Below, piece after piece: positions 8,939 through 18,217 of a DNA stretch of 64,000 nt. This DNA comes from Glycomyces amatae (GTDB taxonomy: Bacteria; Actinomycetota; Actinomycetes; Mycobacteriales; Micromonosporaceae), in contig NZ_JAJLQZ010000017.1 of NCBI RefSeq assembly GCF_020991375.1, positions 47,253-111,252 on the forward strand. The letters are read 5' to 3'. The notes under the pieces are model-generated. The model had not been told where the DNA came from, ran no database searches, and saw only the letters and a list, made by a program, of their open reading frames with translations. Numbering within the stretch: the stretch's first letter is position 1; each line of letters begins with the position of its first letter. A program made the position numbers and the translations under genes.

Positions 8939-10138
8939 ATGTCGCAGCAGCCCTCCAGCAGTACCTTTTTCGACAACGACCAATCGGTGCCGGAATTCCC
9001 CGTGCAGTTGCGGGGTTACGACCGGCACCAGGTGGATGAATTCATCCAGAAGAACCTCGCCAAGCTGACCCAGACCGAGAGCCAGCGCACCGAGGCCGAG
9101 CAGCGGATGACCGACGCCCAGCGTCGTCTGCGCCAGGCCGAGCAGCGGGTCCAGGGCCTCGAGCAGCGCCTCGGGGAGCAGCAGAAGCAGCTCGAGGAGA
9201 ACTCCCGCCCGACGCTCTCCGGGCTCGGCACCCGGGTCGAGCAGATCCTGCGGCTGGCCGAGGAGCAGGCGAACGAGCACCGCGCGGAGGCCAAGCGCGA
9301 GACCGAGGGGATCCTCTCGGCCGCCCGCCTGGAGTCGCGCGAGATCACCGACGCCGCCCGCGGCGAGGCCGGCAACCTGAAGCAGAACGCCGAGCGCGAG
9401 GCGAACACGCTGCGCACGCAGGTCGAGCGCGAGGTGGCGGAGCTGCGCACCAACGCCCGCCGCGAGTGCGAGACCCTGCGCGCCGACGCGGAGCGCGAGA
9501 CCAAGCAGCTGCGCACCGCCACCGGCCACGAGGTCGCCGAGCTCAAGGCGTCCGTCGAGCGCGAGGTCGCGACCCTGCGCGCCACCGCCGACCGCGAGAT
9601 CACCCAGCTGCGCGCGAAGGCCGCCCGCGAGGCCGAGGAGAAGCGCGCCGAGGCCGCGAAGCTCTTCGCCGAGGCGAAAGAGAAGCGCGACAAGGACCTC
9701 CAGGCCCTCGACCTCGAACTCGCCGAGCGCAAGGAGAAGTCCGAGCGCGAGGAGTCCGAGCGCCACACCCGCGCCGTCGCCGAGACCCAGAAGCTCGTCT
9801 CCGACGCCGAGAACCGCGCCCGCGACGCCGAGGAGCGCGCCAAGTCCGCCGAGACGCGCGCCGAGGAGAAGCGCTCCGAGGCCGACACCTACGCCGAGGA
9901 GACCACGGGCAAGGCCAAGCGGGACGCGCAGAAGCTCGTCTCCGACGCCAAGGCCGAGGCCCAGCGCCTGCTCGCCGACGCGAACTCGGACGCCGAGCGG
10001 GTCACGAAGGAGGCCGAGTCCAAGGTGGCCGACCTCACCGCCAAGCGCGACCAGGTCCAGGAGACCCTGCGCAACCTCAGCGGCCTGGTCAGCGGCGCTC
10101 TCGGCGGCGCTCTCGGGCAGCAGTCCGACGAGAAGTAG
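8939..10138 (+). CDS. DivIVA-domain long coiled-coil protein (Scy/FilP-type locus)
   Basis: This 399-aa protein begins with a short disordered stretch. A DivIVA-like membrane-proximal motif follows, VQLRGYDRHQVDEFIQKNL (about 22-40). From about 45 to 375 it is almost continuous coiled coil with Ala/Glu/Arg repeats such as REVAELRTNARREC and REVATLRATADRE. There is no membrane segment. The position directly after the epimerase is that of scy in Streptomyces, which encodes a polar-growth scaffold, although this protein is far shorter than Streptomyces Scy. A cytoskeletal or polarisome role is inferred from synteny and architecture. Confidence 0.75.
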   Translation: MSQQPSSSTFFDNDQSVPEFPVQLRGYDRHQVDEFIQKNLAKLTQTESQRTEAEQRMTDAQRRLRQAEQRVQGLEQRLGEQQKQLEENSRPTLSGLGTRVEQILRLAEEQANEHRAEAKRETEGILSAARLESREITDAARGEAGNLKQNAEREANTLRTQVEREVAELRTNARRECETLRADAERETKQLRTATGHEVAELKASVEREVATLRATADREITQLRAKAAREAEEKRAEAAKLFAEAKEKRDKDLQALDLELAERKEKSEREESERHTRAVAETQKLVSDAENRARDAEERAKSAETRAEEKRSEADTYAEETTGKAKRDAQKLVSDAKAEAQRLLADANSDAERVTKEAESKVADLTAKRDQVQETLRNLSGLVSGALGGALGQQSDEK

Positions 10139-10186
10139 AAAAACCTGACAGACGAGTAAACCTGGCGAATCCGCGTTACCGTCGAA

Positions 10187-10216
10187 GCCTACGACTAGTG
10201 AAGAATGATCGTAGGC
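10187..10216. promoter_or_regulatory. inverted repeat between the two coiled-coil genes
   Basis: GCCTACGA at 10187-10194 and TCGTAGGC at 10209-10216 form a perfect 8-bp inverted repeat with a 14-base loop. A CGTCGA/TCGACG pair flanks it. No run of T follows. It may be an operator, a leader hairpin or a weak terminator ahead of the second coiled-coil gene at 10315. Confidence 0.35.
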
Positions 10217-10314
10217 GTAGGTCGACGGTGGAGGAACCACAGCTTCGGCCGCGTCCCGTCACATCCGGTCCCTAACCGGCGGTGGCGGGACGCGGCTTAC
10301 GTGAGGATGAGGGT

Positions 10315-12111
10315 ATGGCGCGTGAAGACAGACTCGATGACTCGGAACTGCTGACCGGCTTCAACGAGGGCGGTCCGATCGAGTATGAGTTCGAGACCGC
10401 TCTGCGCGGGTACGACAAGGGACAGGTCAAGCGGTTCCTTCAGCAGATGCAGCTCCAGATGGACACGTTGGCGGGGGAGCGGGCCGAGGCGCTCGCGCAG
10501 ATCGACCGCCTGGTGGTCCAGATCCAGCAGTTGCAGGCGCAGATCCAGGAGCTGCGGCGCCGCAGCGCCGCGGGCGACAACGCGTCGTACCGCCACTTGG
10601 GCGTGCGGATCGAGCACATGCTGACCCTCGCCGAGGAGCAGGCCGAGGAGATCAAGGCCAACGCCCACAACCAGACGCAGCACCTGCACCAGCGCGCCGA
10701 CCAGCGCCTGCGCGAGGCCGAGGCGCAGATCGAGCAGGCCCGCAAGGACTTCGAGACCACGTTGAAGGCGCGCCGGGCCGCCGCCGAGAAGGCCGAGGTC
10801 GACCGGCGCGCGATCATCGACGCCGAGATCAACAAGCGCGCCCGCGAGGCCCAGTCGATGGTGGACCAGGCCAAGGAGCGGGCCGCGGCGCTGGTGGCCG
10901 AGGCCGAGCAGGACGCCGAGAGCAAGCGGGCCGCCGCTGACGAGCAGACCCGGCAGCTGGTCGCTCACGTCGAGCGCTTGAGGACCGAGGCGCAGCAGCT
11001 CAAGGACGACGCGACCCTCGCCGCCGAGCAGGCGGTCGCCGAGGCCCGCGAGAAGGCCGACCGGATCGCGGCCGAGGCCGAGGCGGAGGCCGAGCGCAAG
11101 CGCGCCGAGCACGAGGCGGAGCTGCGGGACCTGCGCACCGAGGCCGTCGAGAACCTCGAGCGGTTCAAGCAGGAGACCGAGACGTTCGCGCAGACCGTGC
11201 GGACCGAGGCCGAGAACGAGTCGACCCGGCTGCGCGCCGAGGCCGCCGACAACGCGACCCTCACGCGCACCGAGGCCGTCGACGAGGCCAAGCGGGTCCG
11301 CCAGGAGGCCCAGCGCCGGCTGGAGGAGGCCGAGGCCGAGGCCGAGCGGCTGACCGCCGAGACCGCGGCGAAGACCGCGCAGTTGCAGGCGGAGGCCGAC
11401 GAGGCCGCCCGGACGGCGCGCGAGAACGCCGAGGCCGCCGCGCTGCGCCTGGCCGAGGAGACCGAGCTGGAGACGCAGCGGCTGCGCGAGCAGGCCGCCG
11501 ACGCGGGCCGCAAGGAGCGCGAGGCGGCCGAGGCCGAGGCCCGCCGGATCGGCGAGGAGGCCGCGGCCGAGACGCAGCGGCTGCGCCAGGAGGCCGCCGC
11601 CGAGGCCGAGCGCGTGACCGCCGAGGCCGCCGCCGACGCCGCCCGGCTGCGCGAGGACGCCGACAAGGCCAAGGCCGAGGCCCAGGCCCAGGTCGAGCGG
11701 GCCCGCGCCGAGCTGGCCGCGGTCGAGGCCGAGCGCGAGCGGCTCCTGGCCGACGCGAAGACCGAGGCCGCCCGGATCCTGGACCAGGCGAACCTGGAGG
11801 CCGAGCGGATCAGGACCGACCGCGACCAGTACGTCTCGGAGGCCGAGAAGAAGGCCGACAACGCCAAGCGCCGCGCCGAGGAGCTCTCCAAGTCCGCCAA
11901 GCAGACCGCGCGGCGCGACTCCGAGGCGATCCTGGCGACCGCGCGGGCCCAGGCCAGGAAACTGGTCGAGGAGGCGCGTGCGGGCCGCGAGGCGGACGCC
12001 GAGGCGCCCGCGCAGGACGGGTCGGGCAAGTCCTCGAACACCGCCCGCAAGCGGACCCAGAGCGGCGGGAAGCAGAGCAGCGAGGCCACCGAGAAGGTGT
12101 CGTCCTCGTAG
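10315..12111 (+). CDS. large DivIVA-domain coiled-coil protein (Scy/FilP-type locus)
   Basis: This 598-aa protein is chosen to start at the ATG at 10315, which is preceded by GAGGATGAGGG. The N-terminal domain EFETALRGYDKGQVKRFLQ (about 24-42) is the DivIVA-like signature shared with the upstream gene. Then come a Gln/Leu-rich coiled coil (45-95) and a very long Ala/Glu/Arg coiled coil to about 560, with repeats such as EAERVTAEAAADAARLRE. The Ser/Thr/Lys-rich tail is probably disordered. The paired arrangement parallels scy-filP. A filament-forming role at growing poles is likely but inferred. Confidence 0.75.
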   Translation: MAREDRLDDSELLTGFNEGGPIEYEFETALRGYDKGQVKRFLQQMQLQMDTLAGERAEALAQIDRLVVQIQQLQAQIQELRRRSAAGDNASYRHLGVRIEHMLTLAEEQAEEIKANAHNQTQHLHQRADQRLREAEAQIEQARKDFETTLKARRAAAEKAEVDRRAIIDAEINKRAREAQSMVDQAKERAAALVAEAEQDAESKRAAADEQTRQLVAHVERLRTEAQQLKDDATLAAEQAVAEAREKADRIAAEAEAEAERKRAEHEAELRDLRTEAVENLERFKQETETFAQTVRTEAENESTRLRAEAADNATLTRTEAVDEAKRVRQEAQRRLEEAEAEAERLTAETAAKTAQLQAEADEAARTARENAEAAALRLAEETELETQRLREQAADAGRKEREAAEAEARRIGEEAAAETQRLRQEAAAEAERVTAEAAADAARLREDADKAKAEAQAQVERARAELAAVEAERERLLADAKTEAARILDQANLEAERIRTDRDQYVSEAEKKADNAKRRAEELSKSAKQTARRDSEAILATARAQARKLVEEARAGREADAEAPAQDGSGKSSNTARKRTQSGGKQSSEATEKVSSS

Positions 12112-12124
12112 GCGACAGGACGTC

Positions 12125-12154
12125 GAGGGCCCGGTGCGCAAGCACCGGGCCCTC
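12125..12154 (+). terminator. hairpin terminator after coiled-coil gene
   Basis: A perfect 13-bp stem (GAGGGCCCGGTGC with its complement) closes a GCAA tetraloop, 13 bases after the stop. It is followed by GTTCGT rather than a T-run. It separates this gene from the convergent transporter operon. Confidence 0.75.
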
Positions 12155-12176
12155 GTTCGTGCCGGTCCCGTACGCG

Positions 12177-12218
12177 CGGGCGGGGCCCGCGGCGCCGAGG
12201 CGCCGCGGGCCCCGCCCG
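12177..12218 (-). terminator. hairpin terminator after sugar importer operon
   Basis: An 18-bp perfect G+C-only stem with a 6-base loop lies about 40 bp beyond the permease stop on the minus strand. Together with the hairpin at 12125 it insulates the two convergent units. Confidence 0.6.
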
Positions 12219-12260
12219 CGACCGGTGCGGCCGAGCCCCCGGGGGCCCGGCCGCCTGCGT

Positions 12261-13559
12261 CTACTGCTTGGCGCCGGCTTCGGCGGGCTCCTTGTCGGAG
12301 CCCCCTTCGGCCTTGCGCTTGGCCTCGCCCGAGCCGCCCGGCGTGGTGCCGACCAGCGGCAGGCCGCCGCCGTTGGAGCGCTTCTTGTTCCACACGTCGA
12401 ACAGGACCGCCGCCAGGACGACCAGGCCGAGGATGACGCTCTGCATGTCCTGGCCGACCGACAGGATCGACATGCCCTGGTTCATGACGCCCATGACCAG
12501 ACCGCCGATGACGGCGCCGATGATGGTGCCCACGCCGCCGGTGACCGACGCGCCGCCGATGAACGACGAGGCGATGGCGTGGAGCTCGAACATCTCGCCC
12601 GCGCCGGGGGCGGCCGACTGGAGGCGGGCGGTCACGATGACGCCCGCGAGGCCGGCCAGCGCGCCCATGTTCACGAACACCCAGAAGCTGGTGGCCTTGG
12701 TCTTCACGCCCGACAGGAGCGCGGCCTTCTCGTTGCCGCCGCCCGCGTAGACGTGGCGGCCGAACACGGTCCGGTTGGCGATGAACGAGTACAGCAGCAC
12801 CAGCGCCAGCAGGATCCAGCCGATGACCGGCAGGCCCTTGTGGGAGTAGAAGACGAACGCGGCGGCCGCGATGACGGCGACGACGAGCACGACCTTGGAG
12901 ATCCACGCGAGCTGCGAGGACCCGGCGATGCCGGCCTTGAGCTGGCGGGCGCGGCCGCGCACCTGGAACAGGACGTACAGGGCCGCGCCGATGATGCCGG
13001 CGACGAGCGTCAGCAGCTTCATGTCGTAGCCGAAGACCTCGTAGCCGGAGGCGAGCTTGTTGTACGTGCCGGAGGTGCCCAGGGTCTCGGCGTCCAGGAC
13101 CATGATGGTCAGGCCGCGGAAGATGAGCATGCCCGCCAGGGTCACGATGAACGCCGGGATGCGCACGTAGGCGATCCAGAAGCCCTGCCAGACGCCGATG
13201 AGGGCGCCGACGGCGATGGCGATGAGGACCGCGAGATACCAGGGCAGGCCCCAGTCGGAGAGGGCGATGGCCGAGACCGCGCCGCAGAACGCGAGGACCG
13301 AGCCCACCGACAGGTCGATGTGGCCGTTGACGATCACCAGCATCATGCCGATCGCGAGGATCAGGATGTAGGAGTTCTGGAGGATCACGTTGGTCAGGTT
13401 CAGCGGCGTGATGAAGTTCTGGTTCTGCACCGAGACGCTGAGGACCTGGAACAGCAGCATGATGAGCGCCAGGGCGATGATCATGCCGTAGGCGCGCAGG
13501 TTGAAGTTGCGCAGGCCCGAGAGCAGGCTCGGGCGCGGCTTGGACTGGACGGTGCTCAT
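12261..13559 (-). CDS. sugar ABC transporter permease (MmsB/GguB/XylH type)
   Basis: This 432-aa polytopic membrane protein has at least eight hydrophobic segments. Family signatures include [39 protein letters not shown] and [20 protein letters not shown]. These are typical of BPD_transp_2 permeases for xylose, galactose or arabinose uptake. A charged tail (about 400-432) is cytoplasmic. The start overlaps the stop of the ATPase gene by 4 bases. It forms the channel with the ATPase at 13556 and the binding protein at 15215. The sugar cannot be assigned from sequence. Confidence 0.92.
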   Translation of the reverse strand: MSTVQSKPRPSLLSGLRNFNLRAYGMIIALALIMLLFQVLSVSVQNQNFITPLNLTNVILQNSYILILAIGMMLVIVNGHIDLSVGSVLAFCGAVSAIALSDWGLPWYLAVLIAIAVGALIGVWQGFWIAYVRIPAFIVTLAGMLIFRGLTIMVLDAETLGTSGTYNKLASGYEVFGYDMKLLTLVAGIIGAALYVLFQVRGRARQLKAGIAGSSQLAWISKVVLVVAVIAAAAFVFYSHKGLPVIGWILLALVLLYSFIANRTVFGRHVYAGGGNEKAALLSGVKTKATSFWVFVNMGALAGLAGVIVTARLQSAAPGAGEMFELHAIASSFIGGASVTGGVGTIIGAVIGGLVMGVMNQGMSILSVGQDMQSVILGLVVLAAVLFDVWNKKRSNGGGLPLVGTTPGGSGEAKRKAEGGSDKEPAEAGAKQ

Positions 13560-15109
13560 TGGCGTAGTTCTTCTCCCCCGGATGCCGTCTCAAGGGTCAT
13601 GAGGCGCATCAGTTCTTCCTGTGTGGCGTTCTCGCGGTCGACCTGGCCGGTGATGTGACCGGCGCTCATCGCGTAGATGCGGTCGCACATGCCGAGCAGC
13701 TCGGGCAGTTCGGAGGAGATCATGAGGACCCCCTTGCCCTGGTCGACCAGCTTGTGGATCAGCTCGTAGATCTCGTACTTGGCGCCGACGTCGATGCCCC
13801 GGGTCGGCTCGTCGAGGATGAGCAGCTCGGGTTCGGTGAAGACCCACTTGCCGAGCACGACCTTCTGCTGGTTGCCGCCGGAGAGGTTCCCGGCGAGCGA
13901 GTAGACCGACGGGGCCTTGACGCCGAACTCGGTGCGCAGGCGCTCCGAGACCGAGTTGATCCGGTGCTGGTCGACGACCCCGTACTTCGAGAGCTTGTAC
14001 AGGCCCGGCAGGGTGAAGTTCTCCCGCAGGTCGTACTCGAGGTGCAGGCCGAAGTTCTTGCGGTCCTCGGTGGCGTACGCCAGGCCCGCGCCGATGGCGT
14101 CGGGCACGGTGCGCAGGCGCAGCGGCTTGCCGTCGAGCGTGACGGTGCCGGAGATGTCCGTGCCCCAGGAGCGGCCGAAGACGCTCATGGCGAACTCGGT
14201 GCGTCCCGCGCCCATGAGGCCCGCGAGGCCGACGATCTCGCCGCGGGCGACGTTGAGGGCGGCGTTGTTGACGATGACGCGCTCACGCTGGTCGGGATGG
14301 TGGACGGTCCAGTCCCTGACCTCGAAGAAGGTCGCGCCGATCTTGGGCTCGTGCGGCGGGTAGAGGTGCTCGAGGTCGCGCCCGACCATCGACTTGATGA
14401 GCCGGTCCTGGGTGACCTTGTCGCCCTCGGTGCTCAGCGTCTCGATGGTCTGGCCGTCGCGCAGCACCGTGATGTTGTCGGCGACCGACAGCACCTCGCC
14501 CAGCTTGTGGGAGATGATGATGCTGGTGACGCCCTCGTCGCGGAGCGCGCGCAGGAGGTCGAGCAGGTTCTCGGAGTCGGTGTCGTTGAGCGCGGCGGTG
14601 GGCTCGTCGAGGATCAGGAGCTTGACGTTCTTGGACAGCGCCTTGGCGATCTCGACGAGCTGCTGCTTGCCGACGCCGATCTTCTCGACGAGGGTCTGCG
14701 GGTTGTCGTGGAGGCCGACCTGCTTCATGAGCCGGGAGGCCGCGGCGTTGGTCTTGTCCCAGGAGATGAACCCGCCGGACTTGCGCTCGTTGCCCAGGAA
14801 GATGTTCTCGGCGATCGACAGTTCGCCGACGAGCGCGAGCTCCTGGTGGATGATGACGACGCCCGAGGCCTCGGAGTCGCGGATGCTGCGGAAGCGGGCG
14901 GGCTTGCCCTCGAGCTCGATCTCGCCTTCGAAGTCGCCGTGGGCGTAGACGCCCGACAGGACCTTCATGAGCGTCGACTTGCCGGCGCCGTTCTCGCCGA
15001 CGAGTGCGTGGATCGTGGCCCGCTCGACCCGCATGTCGACCCCGGACAGCGCGAGCACGCCCGGGAATCGCTTGGTGATCCCCCTCATGCGGAGGATGTC
15101 TTCAGACAT
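13556..15109 (-). CDS. sugar ABC transporter ATP-binding protein (MmsA/GguA type)
   Basis: This 517-aa protein has two fused ABC domains. The first has a complete Walker A (GENGAGKST) and Walker B ([13 protein letters not shown]). The second has the degenerate loop [10 protein letters not shown], usual for this family, plus [14 protein letters not shown] and [14 protein letters not shown]. It powers uptake of a monosaccharide with the permease downstream. It is the middle gene of the binding protein-ATPase-permease operon. A hairpin at 15155-15182 separates it from the binding-protein gene. Confidence 0.94.
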   Translation of the reverse strand: MSEDILRMRGITKRFPGVLALSGVDMRVERATIHALVGENGAGKSTLMKVLSGVYAHGDFEGEIELEGKPARFRSIRDSEASGVVIIHQELALVGELSIAENIFLGNERKSGGFISWDKTNAAASRLMKQVGLHDNPQTLVEKIGVGKQQLVEIAKALSKNVKLLILDEPTAALNDTDSENLLDLLRALRDEGVTSIIISHKLGEVLSVADNITVLRDGQTIETLSTEGDKVTQDRLIKSMVGRDLEHLYPPHEPKIGATFFEVRDWTVHHPDQRERVIVNNAALNVARGEIVGLAGLMGAGRTEFAMSVFGRSWGTDISGTVTLDGKPLRLRTVPDAIGAGLAYATEDRKNFGLHLEYDLRENFTLPGLYKLSKYGVVDQHRINSVSERLRTEFGVKAPSVYSLAGNLSGGNQQKVVLGKWVFTEPELLILDEPTRGIDVGAKYEIYELIHKLVDQGKGVLMISSELPELLGMCDRIYAMSAGHITGQVDRENATQEELMRLMTLETASGGEELRQ

Positions 15110-15154
15110 GACTGGTCCTAAGTGGAATGGACTGATGCTCTGGGGAGAGGTACG

Positions 15155-15182
15155 GGGGCGCCCCGGTGTCCCGGAGCGCCCC
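15155..15182 (-). terminator. intercistronic hairpin, possible attenuator
   Basis: GGGGCGC and GCGCCCC pair around an inner CCGG/CCGG stem in the 105-bp gap between the binding-protein gene and the ATPase gene. A partial terminator or RNA-stability hairpin here would give more binding protein than ATPase, as is common in sugar importers. The role is inferred. Confidence 0.45.
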
Positions 15183-15214
15183 GCGAGGGAGGAGGCGTTG
15201 CGGCGGCGCGGACG

Positions 15215-16288
15215 CTACTGCAGGTCGGCGGCGTCGACGTAGCCGGAGTCGACCACGACCTCCTGGTAGTTGTCGACGTCCACGCTGACCGGGGTCAGCA
15301 GGAAGGCCGGGATGACGTGGTCGCCGTTGTCGTAGGTCTCCTCGTCGTTGACCTCGGGCTTCTTGCCGTCGAGCAGGGCCACGACCATCTCCACCGCGGT
15401 GGTGGCGAGGTCGCGGGTGTCCTTGAACACCGTCGAGGTCTGGCGACCGGCGATGATGTACTTCAGCGACTCGATCTCGGCGTCCTGGCCGGTCACGACC
15501 GGGAGGGTCGTGTAGTTGTTGGACTCCAGCGAGGAGACGATGCCGCGGCTGATGCCGTCGTACGGGGCCAGCACGGCGTGGACCTGCTCGCCCTTGTAGT
15601 GGGTCGAGAGCAGGTTGTCCATGCGGTCCTGCGCGATGGCGCCGTCCCAGTTCTCGGTCGCGATCTGCTCCAGCTCGACCTCGCCGGACTTGACGACCAG
15701 CTTGCCCTCGGCGATGTAGGGCTCGAGGACCGCCCAGGCGCCATTGAAGAAGTACGGCGTGTTGTTATCGGTCAACGCGCCCGCGAACAGCTCGATGTTG
15801 AACGGCCCGGCCTGGTTCTCCAGGTCGAGCGCGGTCACGATGTACTCGCCCTGCAACGTGCCGACCTGGATGTTGTCGAAGCTCGCGTAGTAGTCGACGT
15901 TGGGCGTGTCGAGGATCAGGCGGTCGTAGGCGATGACCGGGATGTCGGCCTCTTTGGCCTGGGCCAGCGGGCCGTTGAGCGACTTGTTGTCGATCGCGGC
16001 GACCACGAGGGCCGCGACGTTCTGGCTGACCATGGTCTCCAGCTGCGCGACCTGGTCGTCGGGGACGTCGTTCGCGTACTGGAGGGTGACCTTGTAGCCC
16101 TCGTCTTCGAACGCCTTCTTGAGGTTGTCGCCGTCGAAGATCCAACGCTCCGAAGTCTTCGTCGGCATCGCGACGCCGATGGTCTTCGCACTGTCGCCGC
16201 CGTCTTCGGACGCGCAGGCCGAGGCGGTGAGCGCCACGGCGGCCGCGCCGGCGGTTCCGGCAAGCAGGTGTCGTCGGTTGACGTTCAT
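15215..16288 (-). CDS. sugar-binding lipoprotein (ChvE/XylF type)
   Basis: This 357-aa substrate-binding protein starts at the ATG at 16288, with AAGGAG 9-10 bases upstream. The N-terminus NRRHLLAGTAGAAAVALTAS has a twin-arginine pair and is followed by the lipobox Cys (TASAC). Export and lipid anchoring to the outer face of the membrane are therefore expected. The periplasmic-binding-protein type 1 fold shows in TIGVAMPTKTSERW, AALVVAAIDNKSLNGPL and VTGQDAEIESLKYI. The last of these is close to the multiple-monosaccharide binding protein ChvE. It leads the importer operon. Confidence 0.92.
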   Translation of the reverse strand: MNVNRRHLLAGTAGAAAVALTASACASEDGGDSAKTIGVAMPTKTSERWIFDGDNLKKAFEDEGYKVTLQYANDVPDDQVAQLETMVSQNVAALVVAAIDNKSLNGPLAQAKEADIPVIAYDRLILDTPNVDYYASFDNIQVGTLQGEYIVTALDLENQAGPFNIELFAGALTDNNTPYFFNGAWAVLEPYIAEGKLVVKSGEVELEQIATENWDGAIAQDRMDNLLSTHYKGEQVHAVLAPYDGISRGIVSSLESNNYTTLPVVTGQDAEIESLKYIIAGRQTSTVFKDTRDLATTAVEMVVALLDGKKPEVNDEETYDNGDHVIPAFLLTPVSVDVDNYQEVVVDSGYVDAADLQ

Positions 16289-16360
16289 CTGGTTAGTACT
16301 CCTTCGTACCGGGCGATACCGGCGCATGACCGATGTCGCCCTGGGGTCAAGACGGATTCG

Positions 16361-16389
16361 ATAGTTCAACGTTTTTCCACAACCGTCAA
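16361..16389 (-). promoter_or_regulatory. promoter of the sugar importer operon
   Basis: On the minus strand TTGACG (complement of 16384-16389) is followed after 17 bases by AACTAT (complement of 16361-16366). This lies about 73 bp upstream of the binding-protein start. The -35 box is good and the -10 box weak. The 340-bp region 16289-16628 between the divergent genes holds no other gene. Confidence 0.45.
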
Positions 16390-16628
16390 CAGCGACGGCA
16401 CCTCGTGTCCGAATCGTTGCTTTTCAAGTTCGTGGAATTCAGACACACTGATCTCTCAGGGCACATCGGATGATCGCCGCCACAACAGAAATGACTAAGA
16501 GTACCGGGGTGATCACCCTTTCGTGCCACATCTCTACGGCCGACTACCACTCGGTCGTTCAGATGGGATAGCCTCACATTTAGTGCCAAATCACGACACC
16601 GAACAGCTGACCCCCCGAGGAGGTGAGG

Positions 16629-17933
16629 ATGTCGAGCACGACCACCGTCGGACCCGCAGCCGTCCACCGTTTACTGCACCGGGACACGGTGTGCAGCGTC
16701 TTCAGCGGCACCGTCACCACCGGCCCCACCGACCTGCTGTGCGTCACCGTCGCCCATGAGCGCGTCGACGGCTCCCGGCGGGAGGTCTTCCTCGAATGGG
16801 CCGCGAAGCTCACCGGCCTCGCCGCCCACCCCCACCTGTCCCCCTGCTCCGCCGTAGGCCTCACCGAGAACGGACGTCCCTACCTCGCCGTCGGCACCGC
16901 GCGCCGGACCCTGGCCGACCTCCTGGCCGAGCAGGGCCCCATGCCCCCCGGGCAGGTGCGCGCCCTCGGCGTGGCCCTGAGCGACGCCGTCGCCGTCTAC
17001 CACCGCGCCGGGCTCATCCACGGCGCCATCCAGCCCTCCCACATCCTCGTCGGCTCCGGCCACCACCTCCAGCTCACCGCCTACGACGTCACCGCCCCCG
17101 TCCTGGCCGCCCCCCTCCCCCCCTCCCCCTACACCGCCCCCGAGCACCTCGACGCCGCCGTCGCGGGCGAGGTGGCCGCCAGCCCCGCCGGGGACGTCTA
17201 CGCCCTCGCCACGGCCCTCTACGCGGCCCTGGGGGGCCGGCTCCCGTGGGTGCGGCACGCCCGCGAGGACGCCGCCGACCCGCTCCTGCGCGCCGCCCCC
17301 GTCCCCCACGTCCCCGGGGTCGACTCCGAGCTCACCGACACCATCGGCGCCGCCCTCAGCCCCGACCCGCGCCGCCGCCCCACCGCGGACGCCTTCCGGG
17401 AGCAGCTCACGCGCCTGCCGCTCGCCGGCCCGGTCGCCCCCGGCCTGCGCCCCGACACCGTCGCCGCCGGGCTCCTCCCCCGCCGCGGCCTGCGGCCCGT
17501 GACCGTGGCCGTCTCGACCGAGCTGGCGCCGTACCGGCCCCGCCGCGAGCGCGTGGGCCTGCGCCCGCGGCTGCGCTCCATCGCCACGGCGACCGCCGGC
17601 GTGGCGCTCACGGGAGCGCTCCTCGGCGGGGCCGCGCTGGCGACCTACGCGGCGACCAACCCGGAGAGCACCGGGACCGTGTGCACCGACCCGGCCGTGC
17701 TGGGCGGGCGGATCAACGAGCAGTTGGACGAGGGCACGATCGTCGAGAGCTGGTGCGCCGACGACGGCGACTACGTGGCGGCCACGGTGGACTACCCGGG
17801 CGGCTCCGGCGGCGGCGAGGGCGCGACCGAGCGCCGGGTGTGGCGCATCGAGGGCGAGAACCTCATCGCCGTCACCGACTGCGCCGACACGGCGCTGCCC
17901 GCCGCCATCGCCGAGTTCCTCGACTGCGTCTGA
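16629..17933 (+). CDS. membrane-anchored Ser/Thr pseudokinase
   Basis: This 434-aa protein starts at the ATG at 16629, with AGGAGG 5 bases upstream. Residues about 15-265 keep the protein-kinase fold pattern, with YTAPEHLD as the APE region and DVYALATALYAALGGRLPW as helix F. The catalytic loop reads HGAIQPSHI in place of HRD-x-K-P-x-N, and the DFG position reads YDV. Both catalytic Asp residues are lost, and no VAVK lysine is seen. A basic linker and one membrane helix (about 318-338) follow, then an extracytoplasmic domain with Cys residues. A scaffold or sensor role is inferred. Confidence 0.75.
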   Translation: MSSTTTVGPAAVHRLLHRDTVCSVFSGTVTTGPTDLLCVTVAHERVDGSRREVFLEWAAKLTGLAAHPHLSPCSAVGLTENGRPYLAVGTARRTLADLLAEQGPMPPGQVRALGVALSDAVAVYHRAGLIHGAIQPSHILVGSGHHLQLTAYDVTAPVLAAPLPPSPYTAPEHLDAAVAGEVAASPAGDVYALATALYAALGGRLPWVRHAREDAADPLLRAAPVPHVPGVDSELTDTIGAALSPDPRRRPTADAFREQLTRLPLAGPVAPGLRPDTVAAGLLPRRGLRPVTVAVSTELAPYRPRRERVGLRPRLRSIATATAGVALTGALLGGAALATYAATNPESTGTVCTDPAVLGGRINEQLDEGTIVESWCADDGDYVAATVDYPGGSGGGEGATERRVWRIEGENLIAVTDCADTALPAAIAEFLDCV

Positions 17934-18126
17934 CGCGATCGCGCCCGAGGCGACCGCGTCTGGTGCGATCGCGCCTGTTGTGATCCCGCTCGGTTCGACC
18001 GGGCCCGATGCCGCCCCGGACCCTTCCCCTTCGCCGCTGCCGCAGACATGACCGCCTCCTCATCCTCACCGCGTCCGATGTGCTCCGACGCGGTTCCCAT
18101 GGTGCAGGGCCGAACCTGAAGCCACG
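17934..18126. other. non-coding spacer with GATCGCGCC-type repeats
   Basis: After the pseudokinase stop there are imperfect direct copies of a unit like GCGATCGCGCC(C/T), around 17936-17990, then plain G+C-rich sequence. No convincing gene is seen on either strand. A leftward frame here is Arg/Ser-rich low-complexity sequence. Confidence 0.3.
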
Positions 18127-18152
18127 CTGAAGCCGCCTGAAGGCGGCTTCAG
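18127..18152. terminator. strong hairpin between convergent genes
   Basis: A perfect 11-bp stem (CTGAAGCCGCC with its complement) closes a TGAA loop. It lies between the pseudokinase and the leftward hydrolase gene and could serve both strands. Confidence 0.65.
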
Positions 18153-18217
18153 GAAAGGCGGAGGCGGCGCCCGGGCCGTCCGCGGACGGGACAGGGCGCC
18201 GGGGGTCCGGGAGCCCC

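Noticed and set aside
10297..13593. A 1098-codon minus-strand frame.
   Set aside because: It lies opposite the large coiled-coil gene and runs on into an out-of-frame reading of the permease gene. The repeats mirror the Ala/Glu codons of the true coiled-coil gene.
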